A DNA stretch of 64,000 nt. Source: Paeniglutamicibacter sulfureus (lineage in GTDB: Bacteria; Actinomycetota; Actinomycetes; Actinomycetales; Micrococcaceae). Location: the NCBI RefSeq assembly GCF_030512175.1, contig NZ_JAULBL010000002.1, forward strand, positions 1,796,149 to 1,860,148, written 5' to 3'. The position numbers and the translations under genes are program-made. The notes under the pieces are model-generated. The model ran no database searches. It was given only the letters and a program-made list of their open reading frames with translations, and was not told the origin of the DNA. Positions within the stretch are counted from its first letter, which is position 1, and every line of letters begins with the position of its first letter. This document shows positions 16,707-24,451 of the stretch, in pieces.

Positions 16707-17816
16707 TCATGCTACCGGATCGCCTACGCCGTAGGTCGACTCTAACGATGCTGATCGAGGGGCGGAAGGAATTTGGTCGTTGCCGCGAACGTTCGGAAGC
16801 ATGTCCGGTTCCAGGGTGACGGATCTGTTGCGGAGCCTCCGGCGCAATGTGGAGGCCGAATGCGCCGACACCTTGAGCTTCGTGCCTGCGTAGGGCATGC
16901 CTCCGGCAGCCCTGTGTCCCGCGGCGACCCAGATGCTCACTGCCCGTTCAAGAACCCAGACCGGAGCCCATAAGGCGGCACCGCCTCCAAACACCTGGGC
17001 CCCGCCGTCACGTCGCCGTCCGATCTCGGCGATCGCCCAGGCCGCGAATGGCCAGGCGAAAGCCAGGCCGGGTCGGCCCCGCACGGCACGGTAGATGCCG
17101 GCCAGTACGAGCGGGGCATAGCAAAGCTCCACGGCCAGGCGCAGGGGCTGGGCAAAGTCGTCATAGGCCTGGCGAACACGCTGTCCCGAAAAATGTTTGA
17201 AGGTGGGCGGCAGGCGGCGGACAAAGACATCGTTGGCACGGAATTCCCGGCCGCCGGCGGCATCGATGGTGCGCAGCAGTTCAAGGTTCTCGAAGAGGAC
17301 GTGGGCGTCATATCCCCCTGCTGCCATCAGTACCGAACGGCGCAAGGCAAAGGTTCCCGGATAGTCGGCTCCAAAGGCCCGGTTGACCAGCGAACGGGCG
17401 GTGTCCAGCCGTGCGTGCCACGGCAGTGGCGCCAGGTAGTTCTGCGGTCGCACGATGTCCGCGCGCTGGAGCAGGTCCAAGACCTGCTCCAGCTGGATCC
17501 GTTCGTAGCGCACGTCATCGTCGGCAATGACCAGGAGTTCGTCGCGCGCGGCCTGCACTCCCGTGAGCACACCGGCGACCTTGCCGTTGGCCCCCGGCAT
17601 GGGAACCGGTCGCAGGTGCACCACTGCCGAAGGAAAGCGTGCTGCGTGGTTTTCAAAAAGGTCGGGTTCGGATCCGTCCACCACAATCACCCGAACCCAC
17701 TCGACGACTTGGCCAAGGTAATCGGCAAGGTCATCCAGGCCGGAGTCGGAGTGCCATTTCAGCGGCAGGATGTACGTTGCCTCCGGCAATGTCCCATATG
17801 CACTCTCGGTTCCCAT
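16707..17816 (-). CDS. Family 2 glycosyltransferase
   Basis: A 369-residue GT-A fold enzyme. The N-terminus has the nucleotide-binding strand with VIVVDGSEPD, the donor/metal motif is LLVIADDDVRY, and a downstream FEN-LELLRTIDAAGG region matches a GT2 catalytic loop. Hydrophobic stretches around residues 225-310 (LAVELCYAPLVLAGIY, then LAFAWPFAAWAIAEIG) suggest membrane association. The start at 17816 (MGTESAYG) is chosen because the frame beyond it runs through the terminator hairpin at 17891-17937. Acceptor and donor are unknown; a cell-surface glycan role is inferred. Confidence 0.8.
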   Translation of the reverse strand: MGTESAYGTLPEATYILPLKWHSDSGLDDLADYLGQVVEWVRVIVVDGSEPDLFENHAARFPSAVVHLRPVPMPGANGKVAGVLTGVQAARDELLVIADDDVRYERIQLEQVLDLLQRADIVRPQNYLAPLPWHARLDTARSLVNRAFGADYPGTFALRRSVLMAAGGYDAHVLFENLELLRTIDAAGGREFRANDVFVRRLPPTFKHFSGQRVRQAYDDFAQPLRLAVELCYAPLVLAGIYRAVRGRPGLAFAWPFAAWAIAEIGRRRDGGAQVFGGGAALWAPVWVLERAVSIWVAAGHRAAGGMPYAGTKLKVSAHSASTLRRRLRNRSVTLEPDMLPNVRGNDQIPSAPRSASLESTYGVGDPVA

Positions 17817-17890
17817 GATTCTGTTGTCACCTATGTGATTGCTTGGGTTGGTTGCTTGGAATGCGCGCCCATGGATGCCTAGGCGCCGCA

Positions 17891-17937
17891 GGCCGTGAAC
17901 GTCCTTGGGGTGCCACACCCCAAGGACGTTCACGGCC
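17891..17937 (-). terminator. Perfect 22-bp hairpin terminator
   Basis: The arms 17891-17912 and 17916-17937 are perfectly complementary, with only a 3-base loop. The hairpin lies 57 nt after the stop of the minus-strand gene at 17994 and before the GT2 gene. It is near-symmetric and has no U-tract. Confidence 0.7.
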
Positions 17938-17993
17938 ACGCATCTTGTCTGGAGTTGATACCGGGACCACCGTGCCGGGGCACGGAAACCCGC

Positions 17994-18533
17994 TCAGTCC
18001 TTCAGAAGTCCAAGCTTGACGTTTTTCGGCCGCTGCATCTCGCCGTGCTTGGCGCCCAGCACGATGACCGCGGCTGCGAAGCCGGGAATCGCCCACTGCA
18101 ACTGGCGAAGCTGCTTTTGTGCCTTTGCCAATTCGGGAGAAGTTTCGGGACCGGGCTCGGTTGCACCGCGGGCCCCTTCATCTGCCAACTCGTCGACCTT
18201 CTTGCCCAGGACGGCAGCATAGAGGGTGACGGCTGCACCGGCCACGGTCACGCCGGTCTTGATCCATGTTGCCGACATGACGCCGTCCTGGGCTGCGTAC
18301 CGACCCTTGTTTTCCCAGAGGATCGGACCCAGCGAGGCCAGATGGGCTGCAAATGCCGCGGTTTGGACCGGGGCCCATTTCTTCCAGCCCAAGCTGGAGA
18401 GCCGGGTCCTCTCCGTGGAGTCTTTCGATTGGGAAGTGGCACCGTTCAGACCCACAGCACCCATGAGGGAACCGCCGAACCAAGCGGCTGCGGACAAGTC
18501 ATGGATTGAGCGGGCAAGCAAGTTTCCGGACAT
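17994..18533 (-). CDS. Conserved membrane protein of unknown function
   Basis: A 179-residue protein. The start at 18533 gives MSGNLLARSIHDLSAAAWFG; the longer frame lacks support. Hydrophobic segments occur at about residues 13-30 (DLSAAAWFGGSLMGAVGL), 57-75, 95-120 (WIKTGVTVAGAAVTLYAAVL) and 150-165 (WAIPGFAAAVIVLGA), giving three to four helices. An acidic cytoplasmic linker lies before the last one. I do not recognise a named family. It is monocistronic, with its own strong terminator. Confidence 0.7.
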   Translation of the reverse strand: MSGNLLARSIHDLSAAAWFGGSLMGAVGLNGATSQSKDSTERTRLSSLGWKKWAPVQTAAFAAHLASLGPILWENKGRYAAQDGVMSATWIKTGVTVAGAAVTLYAAVLGKKVDELADEGARGATEPGPETSPELAKAQKQLRQLQWAIPGFAAAVIVLGAKHGEMQRPKNVKLGLLKD

Positions 18534-18789
18534 GGGGCATTCTGCCTTTCGTAGTAGCGGTTTGGATGCATTCCACGTTGCTTCACCCACACCGGCATGT
18601 AAAGGGATTTGCAAGGCGTCGACCGGTCTGGGTTCGGAAGGGGGGCAGCGCCTCCCCATTTGCTCGATCCTTGGTGGCGAACAATCGCGCTGCGGTGCGG
18701 GTCCAGAGCGAGGACCCGCGGCAAGAACCTGCCCCGTAGGGTGTCCGGGCAGTCAAAACCGGTGATGGGCGCCGGGTTATGATGGCAAG

Positions 18790-19056
18790 GTGCTGGTACT
18801 TACGCGGAAGGTCGGAGAACAGGTCCTGATTGGCGAGGACATCGTGGTGACTGTCCTGGATGTCAAAGGCGATTCGATCAAGATCGGCTTCGACGCGCCC
18901 CGCGGCATCAAGATCCAACGGGCCGAGATGATCGCCGCCGTGACCGAGGCCAACCAGCAGGCCGCCGCTGCCGCCACCGAGGACGCCGAAGCCCGGCTGA
19001 AGGCACTTTTCCCTGCTTCGCCCAAGCCCGCCGCACCCGATGCGCCGAGGGCGTAG
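18790..19056 (+). CDS. csrA: CsrA-family translational regulator
   Basis: An 88-residue protein whose first ~55 residues are a canonical CsrA: MLVLTRKVGEQVLIGEDIVV, then VKGDSIKIGFDAPRGIKIQRAE, including the RNA-binding L-T-R start and the GFDAP turn. The C-terminal tail is Ala/Pro/Glu-rich and longer than in the ~61-residue Escherichia coli protein. The start is GTG at 18790. CsrA binds GGA motifs in 5' leaders and blocks translation. No flagellar or fliW gene is nearby, where Gram-positive csrA usually lies. Confidence 0.92.
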   Translation: MLVLTRKVGEQVLIGEDIVVTVLDVKGDSIKIGFDAPRGIKIQRAEMIAAVTEANQQAAAAATEDAEARLKALFPASPKPAAPDAPRA

Positions 19057-19505
19057 GCACCAGCACGAATCACGGACCGGGGTAATCGGCACTTGCCCGT
19101 GTTTGATGCAGTGATACCGGCATTTCAGCGAGCCAGAGCGAGCCGCCGAATTATGGCGGGAGCGTCTCAAGAAGAACCCGTACGGCAGCGACGGCTTCCT
19201 CTTCCTACGGTCACGACCTGATCTCCGCGGATCTTGTAGGACGAGTTCTCCGGCATTTGGCATGCCCTGCTTGAACTGCTCGAAGAATTCTTTCAGAAGG
19301 GATCAGCCGAAAGGCTTTTTCCGGACCAGCCAGTAAGGGCGGCGAAGACCCTCCCCAATCGGGTGACGGGATCCGGGATCCAGGGTCCAGGGTTCGGCAC
19401 CCCTTGGTCCCAAGATGGCCGAGGTATTGGGGAAATCCATTTTCCCGAATTGCCGCAATGTTAGGGTTGTGGTTCATCTCACTAGCACTATTCATTGGGG
19501 AAACT
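19057..19505. other. Gene-free stretch before the Lys/Thr-rich secreted protein
   Basis: About 450 bases. Frames on both strands show no family features and have irregular codon use. It should contain the promoter of the gene at 19506. No RNA or operator was recognised. Confidence 0.4.
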
Positions 19506-20273
19506 ATGTCTCGCCGCTTTTTCGCGCCGCTTTTGGCGCTTGGCCTATCTGCAGGACTCGTCTTTGCTGGAACGCTGCCCTCCATCGCCGCACCGGTGGA
19601 ACCGGTTGCGGCGGTGCAGGCTGCCAAGCCGGCACCGAACAAGGTCACGATCAGCAAGATCAAGACCGCCAAGGTGAACAAGAAAACGAAGAAGGCCACG
19701 GTCAAACCTGTCGTGAAGTCGACAGGCCAGGTCAAGGTCACCTCGTCGAAGATTACCGTGAAGCAGGGAAAAAAGACCCTCGCGAAGAACGTCTCCTCAG
19801 CCCAGCTGAAGGCAGGCAAATACACGGTCACCACCACCGCCAAGTACAAGACCTGGGCGAACAAGACGACCACGAAGGACGTCAAGAAGAGGACCCTCGT
19901 CTCGAACGGCAGCAAGCGCGTCAAGATGAACTGCAAGGTCGCTGGTATTGAACCTCAGTACTTTGAGGGGTTCCTCATTGATTTGTTGTTCCTGGAATGC
20001 ACTGGCGCCTTCGACGGCGTATACAAGGCACGCGCCGGACACGTGTGGGACATTGATGACAACTGGCCGATTGCGGGCGACATGATCTGGGGAGAGTCCT
20101 TCCCGGAAGAACCGAACATCGGATCCGTGCTCGGGTTGCGTTTCACGACCAATGTGTACCCGCTGGAACGAGACCTCTACAAGACGACTGTGACCAAGCA
20201 GAAGACAACGACCAAGGTGTGGTCGAAGGAGCAGGCCAAGACCTTGAACCAGAGCCTGATCGTCAGCAAGTAG
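19506..20273 (+). CDS. Lys/Thr-rich secreted protein of unknown function
   Basis: A 255-residue protein with a Sec signal peptide (MSRRFFAPLLALGLSAGLVF, then an SIAAP cleavage region near residue 29). The next ~110 residues are extremely rich in Lys, Thr and Val in alternating patterns (KTAKVNKKTKKATVKPVV, SSKITVKQGKKTL, TTKDVKKRTLV). This suggests a beta-rich, strongly basic surface or wall-binding domain. The C-terminal ~90 residues are more ordinary and hold two Cys (MNCKVAG and FLECTG). Another Lys/Thr run (KTTVTKQKTTTKVW) ends the chain. GGGGAAACT precedes the ATG. No family was recognised. Confidence 0.75.
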   Translation: MSRRFFAPLLALGLSAGLVFAGTLPSIAAPVEPVAAVQAAKPAPNKVTISKIKTAKVNKKTKKATVKPVVKSTGQVKVTSSKITVKQGKKTLAKNVSSAQLKAGKYTVTTTAKYKTWANKTTTKDVKKRTLVSNGSKRVKMNCKVAGIEPQYFEGFLIDLLFLECTGAFDGVYKARAGHVWDIDDNWPIAGDMIWGESFPEEPNIGSVLGLRFTTNVYPLERDLYKTTVTKQKTTTKVWSKEQAKTLNQSLIVSK

Positions 20274-20293
20274 TAACGCTTCTTGATTGGGGG

Positions 20294-20333
20294 GCCGCCC
20301 GGTTGAACTGCCTGGGCGGCACCCTTTTCTTTT
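20294..20333 (+). terminator. Intrinsic terminator of the Lys/Thr-rich protein gene
   Basis: GCCGCCC (20294-20300) pairs with GGGCGGC (20314-20320), followed by ACCC and a TTTTCTTTT tract. It lies 20 nt after the stop and is a standard intrinsic terminator. Confidence 0.75.
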
Positions 20334-20541
20334 GGCCGTCAAAGGGTCAAAAGGCACGATCCCGCCCATGGAGCGACTGCCAGGGCTTTCTTAATCGGCA
20401 GCAACCGATGGTGCTGCACTCGAGGCCGCACTACCGCACCCACAATTCGGGACGGGAAATCATGAGGGGACCCCACAAGCCGACCATTCACTCCAACGGA
20501 TAGTCTTCCGCGGCCCAGTTGTTGCGGTATCGGATTGGCTT

Positions 20542-20546
20542 ACGGG
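20542..20546. repeat. Left target-site duplication ACGGG
   Basis: Five bases directly outside the left terminal repeat, identical to 23929-23933 outside the right one. Confidence 0.8.
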
Positions 20547-20572
20547 TGTTGACCGTCGCGTTGTTTGACGAT
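20547..20572 (+). repeat. Left terminal inverted repeat of the transposon
   Basis: It starts TGTTGACCGTCGCG and matches the right end at 23 of 26 positions. Further inside, the TTGAC motif recurs at 20565 and 20589. These look like an array of transposase-binding sites, typical for this transposon type. Confidence 0.85.
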
Positions 20573-20610
20573 CTTCGCGTCACCGGGTTTGACGACGAGC
20601 CGCCCATGGA

Positions 20611-20642
20611 AATGCCCTGCCGAGGGGTTTCGGCAGGGCATT
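20611..20642 (-). terminator. Terminator at the end of the transposon gene block
   Basis: A perfect 13-bp stem (20611-20623 with 20630-20642) with a 6-base loop, 43 nt downstream of the ATPase stop and inside the element. Confidence 0.7.
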
Positions 20643-20684
20643 CGTTGTCTTGCTGACGGCGTGGTCGTCGTCGGTGCCGGGCTC

Positions 20685-21497
20685 CTATTCGCTGTTTTCG
20701 GTGATCGCGGATTGCGCCGCGGCCTGGTCGACGATGGTCTTGTTGCCGGCGTAGGTGGCGATCAACGCGGAGACGGCGAGGTTGTTCACCGCTCGCGGGT
20801 AACCCCGGGAGGCCTGGTGGATGGCGGTAACGGCATCCTCGGAGAACAGCGTGTCCGATCTGCCCGCAAAACCGAGATGCGCTTTGATATAGCTGGCTGT
20901 GTCGGCAAGGTTCATGCCGGTGAGGGTGAAACGGGTGCCGATGCGCTGGTCCAGCGCGGCCAGGACGGCCATCTTCAGGCGCCTGCGCAGCGTGGGTTGC
21001 CCAATGAGCAGCAATGCGAAGTGGGACCCGGTATCAAGGGCCGTGTTGGTGAGCATGCGCAGGGATTCCAGCTCGGTGTTGCTCAAAAGGTGCGCCTCGT
21101 CGATGACCACGACCGGCAGGCGGGAACGCTCGTCCAGCTCCCCGGCCAGCAGTGCCGCGGTTTGGGTGGCCAGTACCCCGGAATAGAAGGATGGCTGGCC
21201 GCCCAGGGCCGAAACGATGGTGGCATGGATGCCGCGCATGGTGATGGTCGGGTCCGGAAGATAGATGACCTGGTGGCGGGAGGCCTCGAGCCCGGCCAGT
21301 GCCGCGCGCACCGCGACGGTTTTCCCGGCACCGACCTCCCCGGTGATCACACCCATTTGGCGTTGGCCGATGCACCAGTGGATCCGGGCGATCGCCTCGC
21401 GGTGCCCGGGGTGCGGATGCAGCGCCTGGGGCGGGATGTCCGCGCTGAAGGGCATGCGGGAAAAACCGTAATGGCTTTGCAGTGACGTGATGCTCAC
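20685..21497 (-). CDS. Transposon-encoded AAA ATPase (ExeA/TniB-like)
   Basis: A 270-residue P-loop ATPase. Walker A GEVGAGKTV is near residue 53 and Walker B VVVIDEAHLL near 130. A sensor region LIGQPTLRRRLKM and an arginine-rich C-terminal lid follow. Such proteins (TniB, TnsC and MuB functional class) select target DNA and activate the transposase. The start at 21497 overlaps the transposase stop by 4 nt. All motifs are intact. It is not a general secretion ExeA despite the resemblance, because it lies within the transposon. Confidence 0.88.
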   Translation of the reverse strand: MSITSLQSHYGFSRMPFSADIPPQALHPHPGHREAIARIHWCIGQRQMGVITGEVGAGKTVAVRAALAGLEASRHQVIYLPDPTITMRGIHATIVSALGGQPSFYSGVLATQTAALLAGELDERSRLPVVVIDEAHLLSNTELESLRMLTNTALDTGSHFALLLIGQPTLRRRLKMAVLAALDQRIGTRFTLTGMNLADTASYIKAHLGFAGRSDTLFSEDAVTAIHQASRGYPRAVNNLAVSALIATYAGNKTIVDQAAAQSAITENSE

Positions 21498-23014
21498 GGC
21501 GTGTTCTCCTGGCGGTGGTGCGCTTTGGCGGTGTCGGTGTTTCTGGACGGGGTGGCGAGTTTCTCGAAGCTGATCGGAGCCCCGCTCATGGTGTGTTTGT
21601 GTTGGTCCTCGAGCAGGCGCAGGTAATCGATACCGGTGGAAACGTTTTGGGCTCCGGCGTCCCGGTCGGCGGCCGCATTCTTGGCCTTCGGGTGCACGTG
21701 CCGACGAATCTGAAGCAGGGTCGCGGTTCCGGCCGGGACTCCCAGGTGGGAGTGCACGGCGATGGGGGCGGCCAGGTCGAAGGGATCATAGATGAGTTCG
21801 ACCCGGGTTCCTGCCAGCACCGGGTCCACCTGGTAGGTGTTGCCCAGCAGGGAGATCGTGGCAGTCTTGGTGACCTTACGTTTCTCGGACCAGAGGAATG
21901 CCTCACTGACCTGGTCCGGGGATTTGCGTACCGGGGTGCGTTTGACCCAGCTGGCATCCCAGCGCTCAAGCGGTGTTTGCCCGGTGGTGGAGTGGATGGT
22001 GCGGTGATAGAGAACCTGCACCCAGGAGGTGAAGAGCGCGTTCAGTTCTTGCAGGGTGGAGATCTCCGATCCCTGCCCGGTGCCCGGAAGCGAGGGCTGG
22101 TTGGTGACGGTGATTTCACCCAGGAATTGCTGGGTCACGGTATTGAAGAACCGCTCAATTTTGCCCCTTCCCTGCGGGCGGTAGGGGGCCGAATGAACCA
22201 ACCTGATCCCCAGCTTCGCCGTGACCCGCTGAAGTGCCTTGTCAGCAAAGGCACTGCCGTTGTCGACATAGACCTGACGTGGTATTCCGTGGGTTTGCAG
22301 GGCCGGACGCAGCACCGCGGCCAGGCGGACGGTGTCCTCGGCGAAGGCCCACCGGGAGGCGACCACCATCCGGGAATGGTCATCGAGGAACGCGAACAAA
22401 TAGGTTTTGCGTCCCTCGATCCGCGGCCCATGCAGGGCATCTCCCACCCAGATTTCGTTGGATTCCTCGGTTTCGAAGCGGCCGGTGGCGGCCCCGGGAA
22501 CGCCGGTGGAAATGTCCAGGGACCGGAAGTGGCGCAGCAGCGTCGTTTCCGAGGGTGCATCGCCCAGCGTGGTGGCGATGATCCTTTTGATTTGGGCGGC
22601 AGTGCGGTGAGGCTTCTCCCGCTTCAAGGTCTCGGCCAGCAGCAGCACCCGGGGCTCGGTGATCGGGCCTTGGGCGCGTTGGGTTGGCTTCAACCCGTCA
22701 AAGCCGTCCTTCTTCCAGGCCTTGATCCAGCGATCGATACTTTCCCGGGAGAACCGCTTGGTGCCCCCGAAAGGCCAGGGATGGTATTGGATGGCCAGTG
22801 CGCGCACCATGACACCTCGGGCCTTGGCACCGAGCTGGTCATCGGCTGCTTCCCGGATGAGCTGGTAGCGGAACAGGGCGATCTGCTCGGCGCGTTCGCT
22901 GCGTTTCACCGGTCCTTTCACCGGAGCCGAGGACGGTGCCGGTGTTGCCGGTGGAGGGTCGGCTGCAACGAAGGTTTCCGGACGCTGTTCCGGGATCAGG
23001 GCAAGTGGCATCAA
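21494..23014 (-). CDS. DDE-family transposase (Mu/TniA-like integrase core)
   Basis: A 506-residue transposase. The N-terminal ~150 residues contain HTH modules (SRESIDRWIKAWKKDGFDGL, then HRTAAQIKRIIATTLGD). The RNase H-fold core has Asp in EIWVGDALHG, Asp in YVDNGSAF and Glu in GRGKIERFF, so the DDE triad is complete. A Mu-transposase C-terminal beta-barrel-like domain (LLGNTYQVDPVLAGTRVELI) follows. It uses the neighbouring ATPase as partner. Confidence 0.9.
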   Translation of the reverse strand: MMPLALIPEQRPETFVAADPPPATPAPSSAPVKGPVKRSERAEQIALFRYQLIREAADDQLGAKARGVMVRALAIQYHPWPFGGTKRFSRESIDRWIKAWKKDGFDGLKPTQRAQGPITEPRVLLLAETLKREKPHRTAAQIKRIIATTLGDAPSETTLLRHFRSLDISTGVPGAATGRFETEESNEIWVGDALHGPRIEGRKTYLFAFLDDHSRMVVASRWAFAEDTVRLAAVLRPALQTHGIPRQVYVDNGSAFADKALQRVTAKLGIRLVHSAPYRPQGRGKIERFFNTVTQQFLGEITVTNQPSLPGTGQGSEISTLQELNALFTSWVQVLYHRTIHSTTGQTPLERWDASWVKRTPVRKSPDQVSEAFLWSEKRKVTKTATISLLGNTYQVDPVLAGTRVELIYDPFDLAAPIAVHSHLGVPAGTATLLQIRRHVHPKAKNAAADRDAGAQNVSTGIDYLRLLEDQHKHTMSGAPISFEKLATPSRNTDTAKAHHRQENTP

Positions 23015-23097
23015 GGCGGTGTCCTTTCAGGGAAACGGTATTTATCGGCACCACCTGCACCGGGGCGCAGGTCATGCTTGTTGCCCACTTTCGCCCA

Positions 23098-23742
23098 TCA
23101 ACACCCCGCCCTATCAGGGCCAATTGGTGTTGCAAGCCTTTTCACCCACCAGGTGCCGCTGAACACCCACGGCCCGGCGCTGGCCAACGCGGCAGCATGC
23201 CAAGGAACCGCACTGGCTTCCGGGACCGCAAAACGCTCGCCCACCACCCGGGCATAGGCCAACAGAACCCCCAAGGCCTGGGCAAGAATTCCACGGGCGG
23301 ACTGCGGCCAGAGCGACGCGGCATCCGACGCGTCCCGGAGCAGCAGAGACCGAAACCAAGAACACAGGGACGCGGCGGAAGAGCCGAAAGACCGCAGCCA
23401 ACCACGCACCGTGCTCACCGGCCGGCCCACCCGATCCGCGATGGAGCGGTGGCCGAGCCCCTCGAGGGCCTTGGCTTCGATGGCTGCGGCGATCACCAAA
23501 GCCTCATCAGCCTTCCGTGCCGCCAGAACAACCGGCAACAGCACATGAGTCATCCGGCATCCGGTGCACCGGGCCCGCAACGGGCAAAACACCGACACGG
23601 ACGGCCCCGCGGTTCCCATGCGGATCCGTCGTTCCCGTGCATGGCCCCACGGACGCAATGCCCCGGCGCATTCGGGGCATGAAAGGAGGCCGCCACGCAG
23701 ATCAGATTCGACAGCGGCGGGCGCATAACTTACCGTGATCAT
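23098..23742 (-). CDS. DUF6431-family transposon protein with zinc-finger and HTH region
   Basis: A 214-residue protein. The N-terminus has a Cys motif (CPECAGALRPWG, then RARCTGCRMTHVLLP), a probable four-Cys zinc finger. Residues 75-120 look like an HTH (EGLGHRSIADRVGRPVSTVR, then GWLRSF). The remainder is helical. The DUF6431 name is from memory of proteins found beside this transposase/ATPase pair; the molecular role is not known to me. It is the first gene in the element. A role in end or target recognition is inferred. Confidence 0.75.
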   Translation of the reverse strand: MITVSYAPAAVESDLRGGLLSCPECAGALRPWGHARERRIRMGTAGPSVSVFCPLRARCTGCRMTHVLLPVVLAARKADEALVIAAAIEAKALEGLGHRSIADRVGRPVSTVRGWLRSFGSSAASLCSWFRSLLLRDASDAASLWPQSARGILAQALGVLLAYARVVGERFAVPEASAVPWHAAALASAGPWVFSGTWWVKRLATPIGPDRAGC

Positions 23743-23764
23743 TAGCGCGACTCTTTCGCGTTAG

Positions 23765-23805
23765 AACGACCCGGCGCAGCCTTCGAAATCTGGCGCTGGG
23801 TCGTT
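23765..23805. repeat. Hairpin inside the right end of the transposon
   Basis: A 13-bp stem with one G-U position (23765-23777 with 23793-23805), just upstream of the DUF6431 gene. It could block transcription entering the element from outside, or be a protein-binding site. Confidence 0.4.
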
Positions 23806-23902
23806 TGCCTTAAGTTTGGTTATCGTCAGCTTGCCGCCGCCAATAACCGAAGATCAAGACCTACAAGTCGAAACCTTGCATCGGCACCGAACTCGACGGC
23901 TC

Positions 23903-23928
23903 ATCCCCAAACAACGCGACGCTCAACA
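23903..23928 (-). repeat. Right terminal inverted repeat of the transposon
   Basis: On the minus strand it reads TGTTGAGCGTCGCG onward and matches the left end at 23 of 26 positions. It is flanked outside by ACGGG. Confidence 0.85.
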
Positions 23929-23933
23929 ACGGG
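23929..23933. repeat. Right target-site duplication ACGGG
   Basis: Identical to 20542-20546, as expected for a 5-bp staggered insertion. Confidence 0.8.
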
Positions 23934-24033
23934 CGTCCGATGGGGCATGTCCTTGCTTCACATTGAGGTTGGATGCCTGCCAGGGCCCAGGCTCTAGGCG
24001 CCGCGGCATCCTGGTGGGATGGGTTCGAACGGT

Positions 24034-24067
24034 ACAAGGGCCCACTCGTGAACGAGCGGGCCCTTGT
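24034..24067. terminator. Strong hairpin in gene-free DNA right of the transposon
   Basis: ACAAGGGCCC pairs with GGGCCCTTGT, and an inner CTCGT/ACGAG extends the stem past one mismatch. It is probably the terminator of a transcript whose gene is no longer recognisable. Confidence 0.5.
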
Positions 24068-24092
24068 CTTCGGTGTGCCGATGGAGCAGGTC

Positions 24093-24132
24093 GGCCCCTA
24101 CAGGAGAACCCAGGAGGTCTCCTGCAGGGGCC
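24093..24132. terminator. Bidirectional-looking terminator after the small HTH-like gene
   Basis: A 15-bp stem with one mismatch (24093-24107 with 24118-24132), followed on the plus strand by TGTTCTTCTT. It lies 16 nt downstream of the minus-strand stop at 24148. Confidence 0.6.
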
Positions 24133-24147
24133 TGTTCTTCTTACGGC

Positions 24148-24357
24148 TCAGGCCGTAAGCACGGGCGGGCTGGTTTTGGCGGGCATTGCGGGGGTCGGGA
24201 GTGCGGCTTCGCTGGCCCGGGCTACGTCGGCCGGGACAGCTCCGTGGTCCAGGGCGGTGCGGACGATGGCTTTCAGGGCTTGGCTGCGTTCGCTCAGCAC
24301 CACTCGGGCGGCGGCCACGTCTTCGGCCGCAGCCCGGATCAGATTCAGTTCGTGCAC
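24148..24357 (-). CDS. Small HTH-like protein of unknown function
   Basis: A 69-residue protein with a GTG start at 24357 preceded by AGGAA at about 6 nt. The helical core (IRAAAEDVAAARVVLSERSQ, then ALDHGAVPADVARASEAALP) resembles a minimal helix-turn-helix. The tail is Pro/Ala/Thr-rich. The longer upstream frame is Pro/Arg-rich and is not supported. It lies 94 nt after the GNAT gene in the same direction and may share its transcript. Confidence 0.55.
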   Translation of the reverse strand: MHELNLIRAAAEDVAAARVVLSERSQALKAIVRTALDHGAVPADVARASEAALPTPAMPAKTSPPVLTA

Positions 24358-24451
24358 GTATTTTCCTGTCGTTGGTTGGACGGTTTGACTTCTGGGGGCG
24401 GCGGGGCGGCAGGTTTGTCCCGGGGGGCATGCTGGCCTGCCTGGGTCCCGC

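Larger units (their letters stand above)
20547..23928 (-). mobile_element. Complete three-gene transposon with DDE transposase, AAA ATPase and DUF6431 protein
   Basis: A 3382-bp element bounded by inverted repeats at 20547-20572 and 23903-23928 (23 of 26 positions match, core GTCGCGTTGTTTG). Both sides are flanked by the 5-bp direct repeat ACGGG (20542-20546 and 23929-23933), a classic target-site duplication. It carries three genes in one direction, with the transposase and ATPase overlapping by 4 nt. A Mu/Tn7/Tn5053-like transposition mode is inferred from the transposase-plus-ATPase pair and the 5-bp duplication. All three genes look intact, so the insertion may be recent and the element active. 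Confidence 0.88.

Noticed and set aside
17817-17939. Upstream extension of the GT2 gene to an ATG at 17939
   Set aside because: It runs straight through the perfect terminator hairpin at 17891-17937, and the added residues (MAVNVLGVWHPKDVHG) are just the hairpin translated.
20685-21497. ExeA-type secretion ATPase role for the AAA protein
   Set aside because: It lies inside defined transposon ends and overlaps the transposase gene, so a transposition helper role fits better.
24001-24035. GGGTTCGAA near 24021 looked like the T-loop of a tRNA
   Set aside because: The bases on either side cannot form a T-stem, and no acceptor or anticodon arm fits; it is followed by a terminator-like hairpin only.
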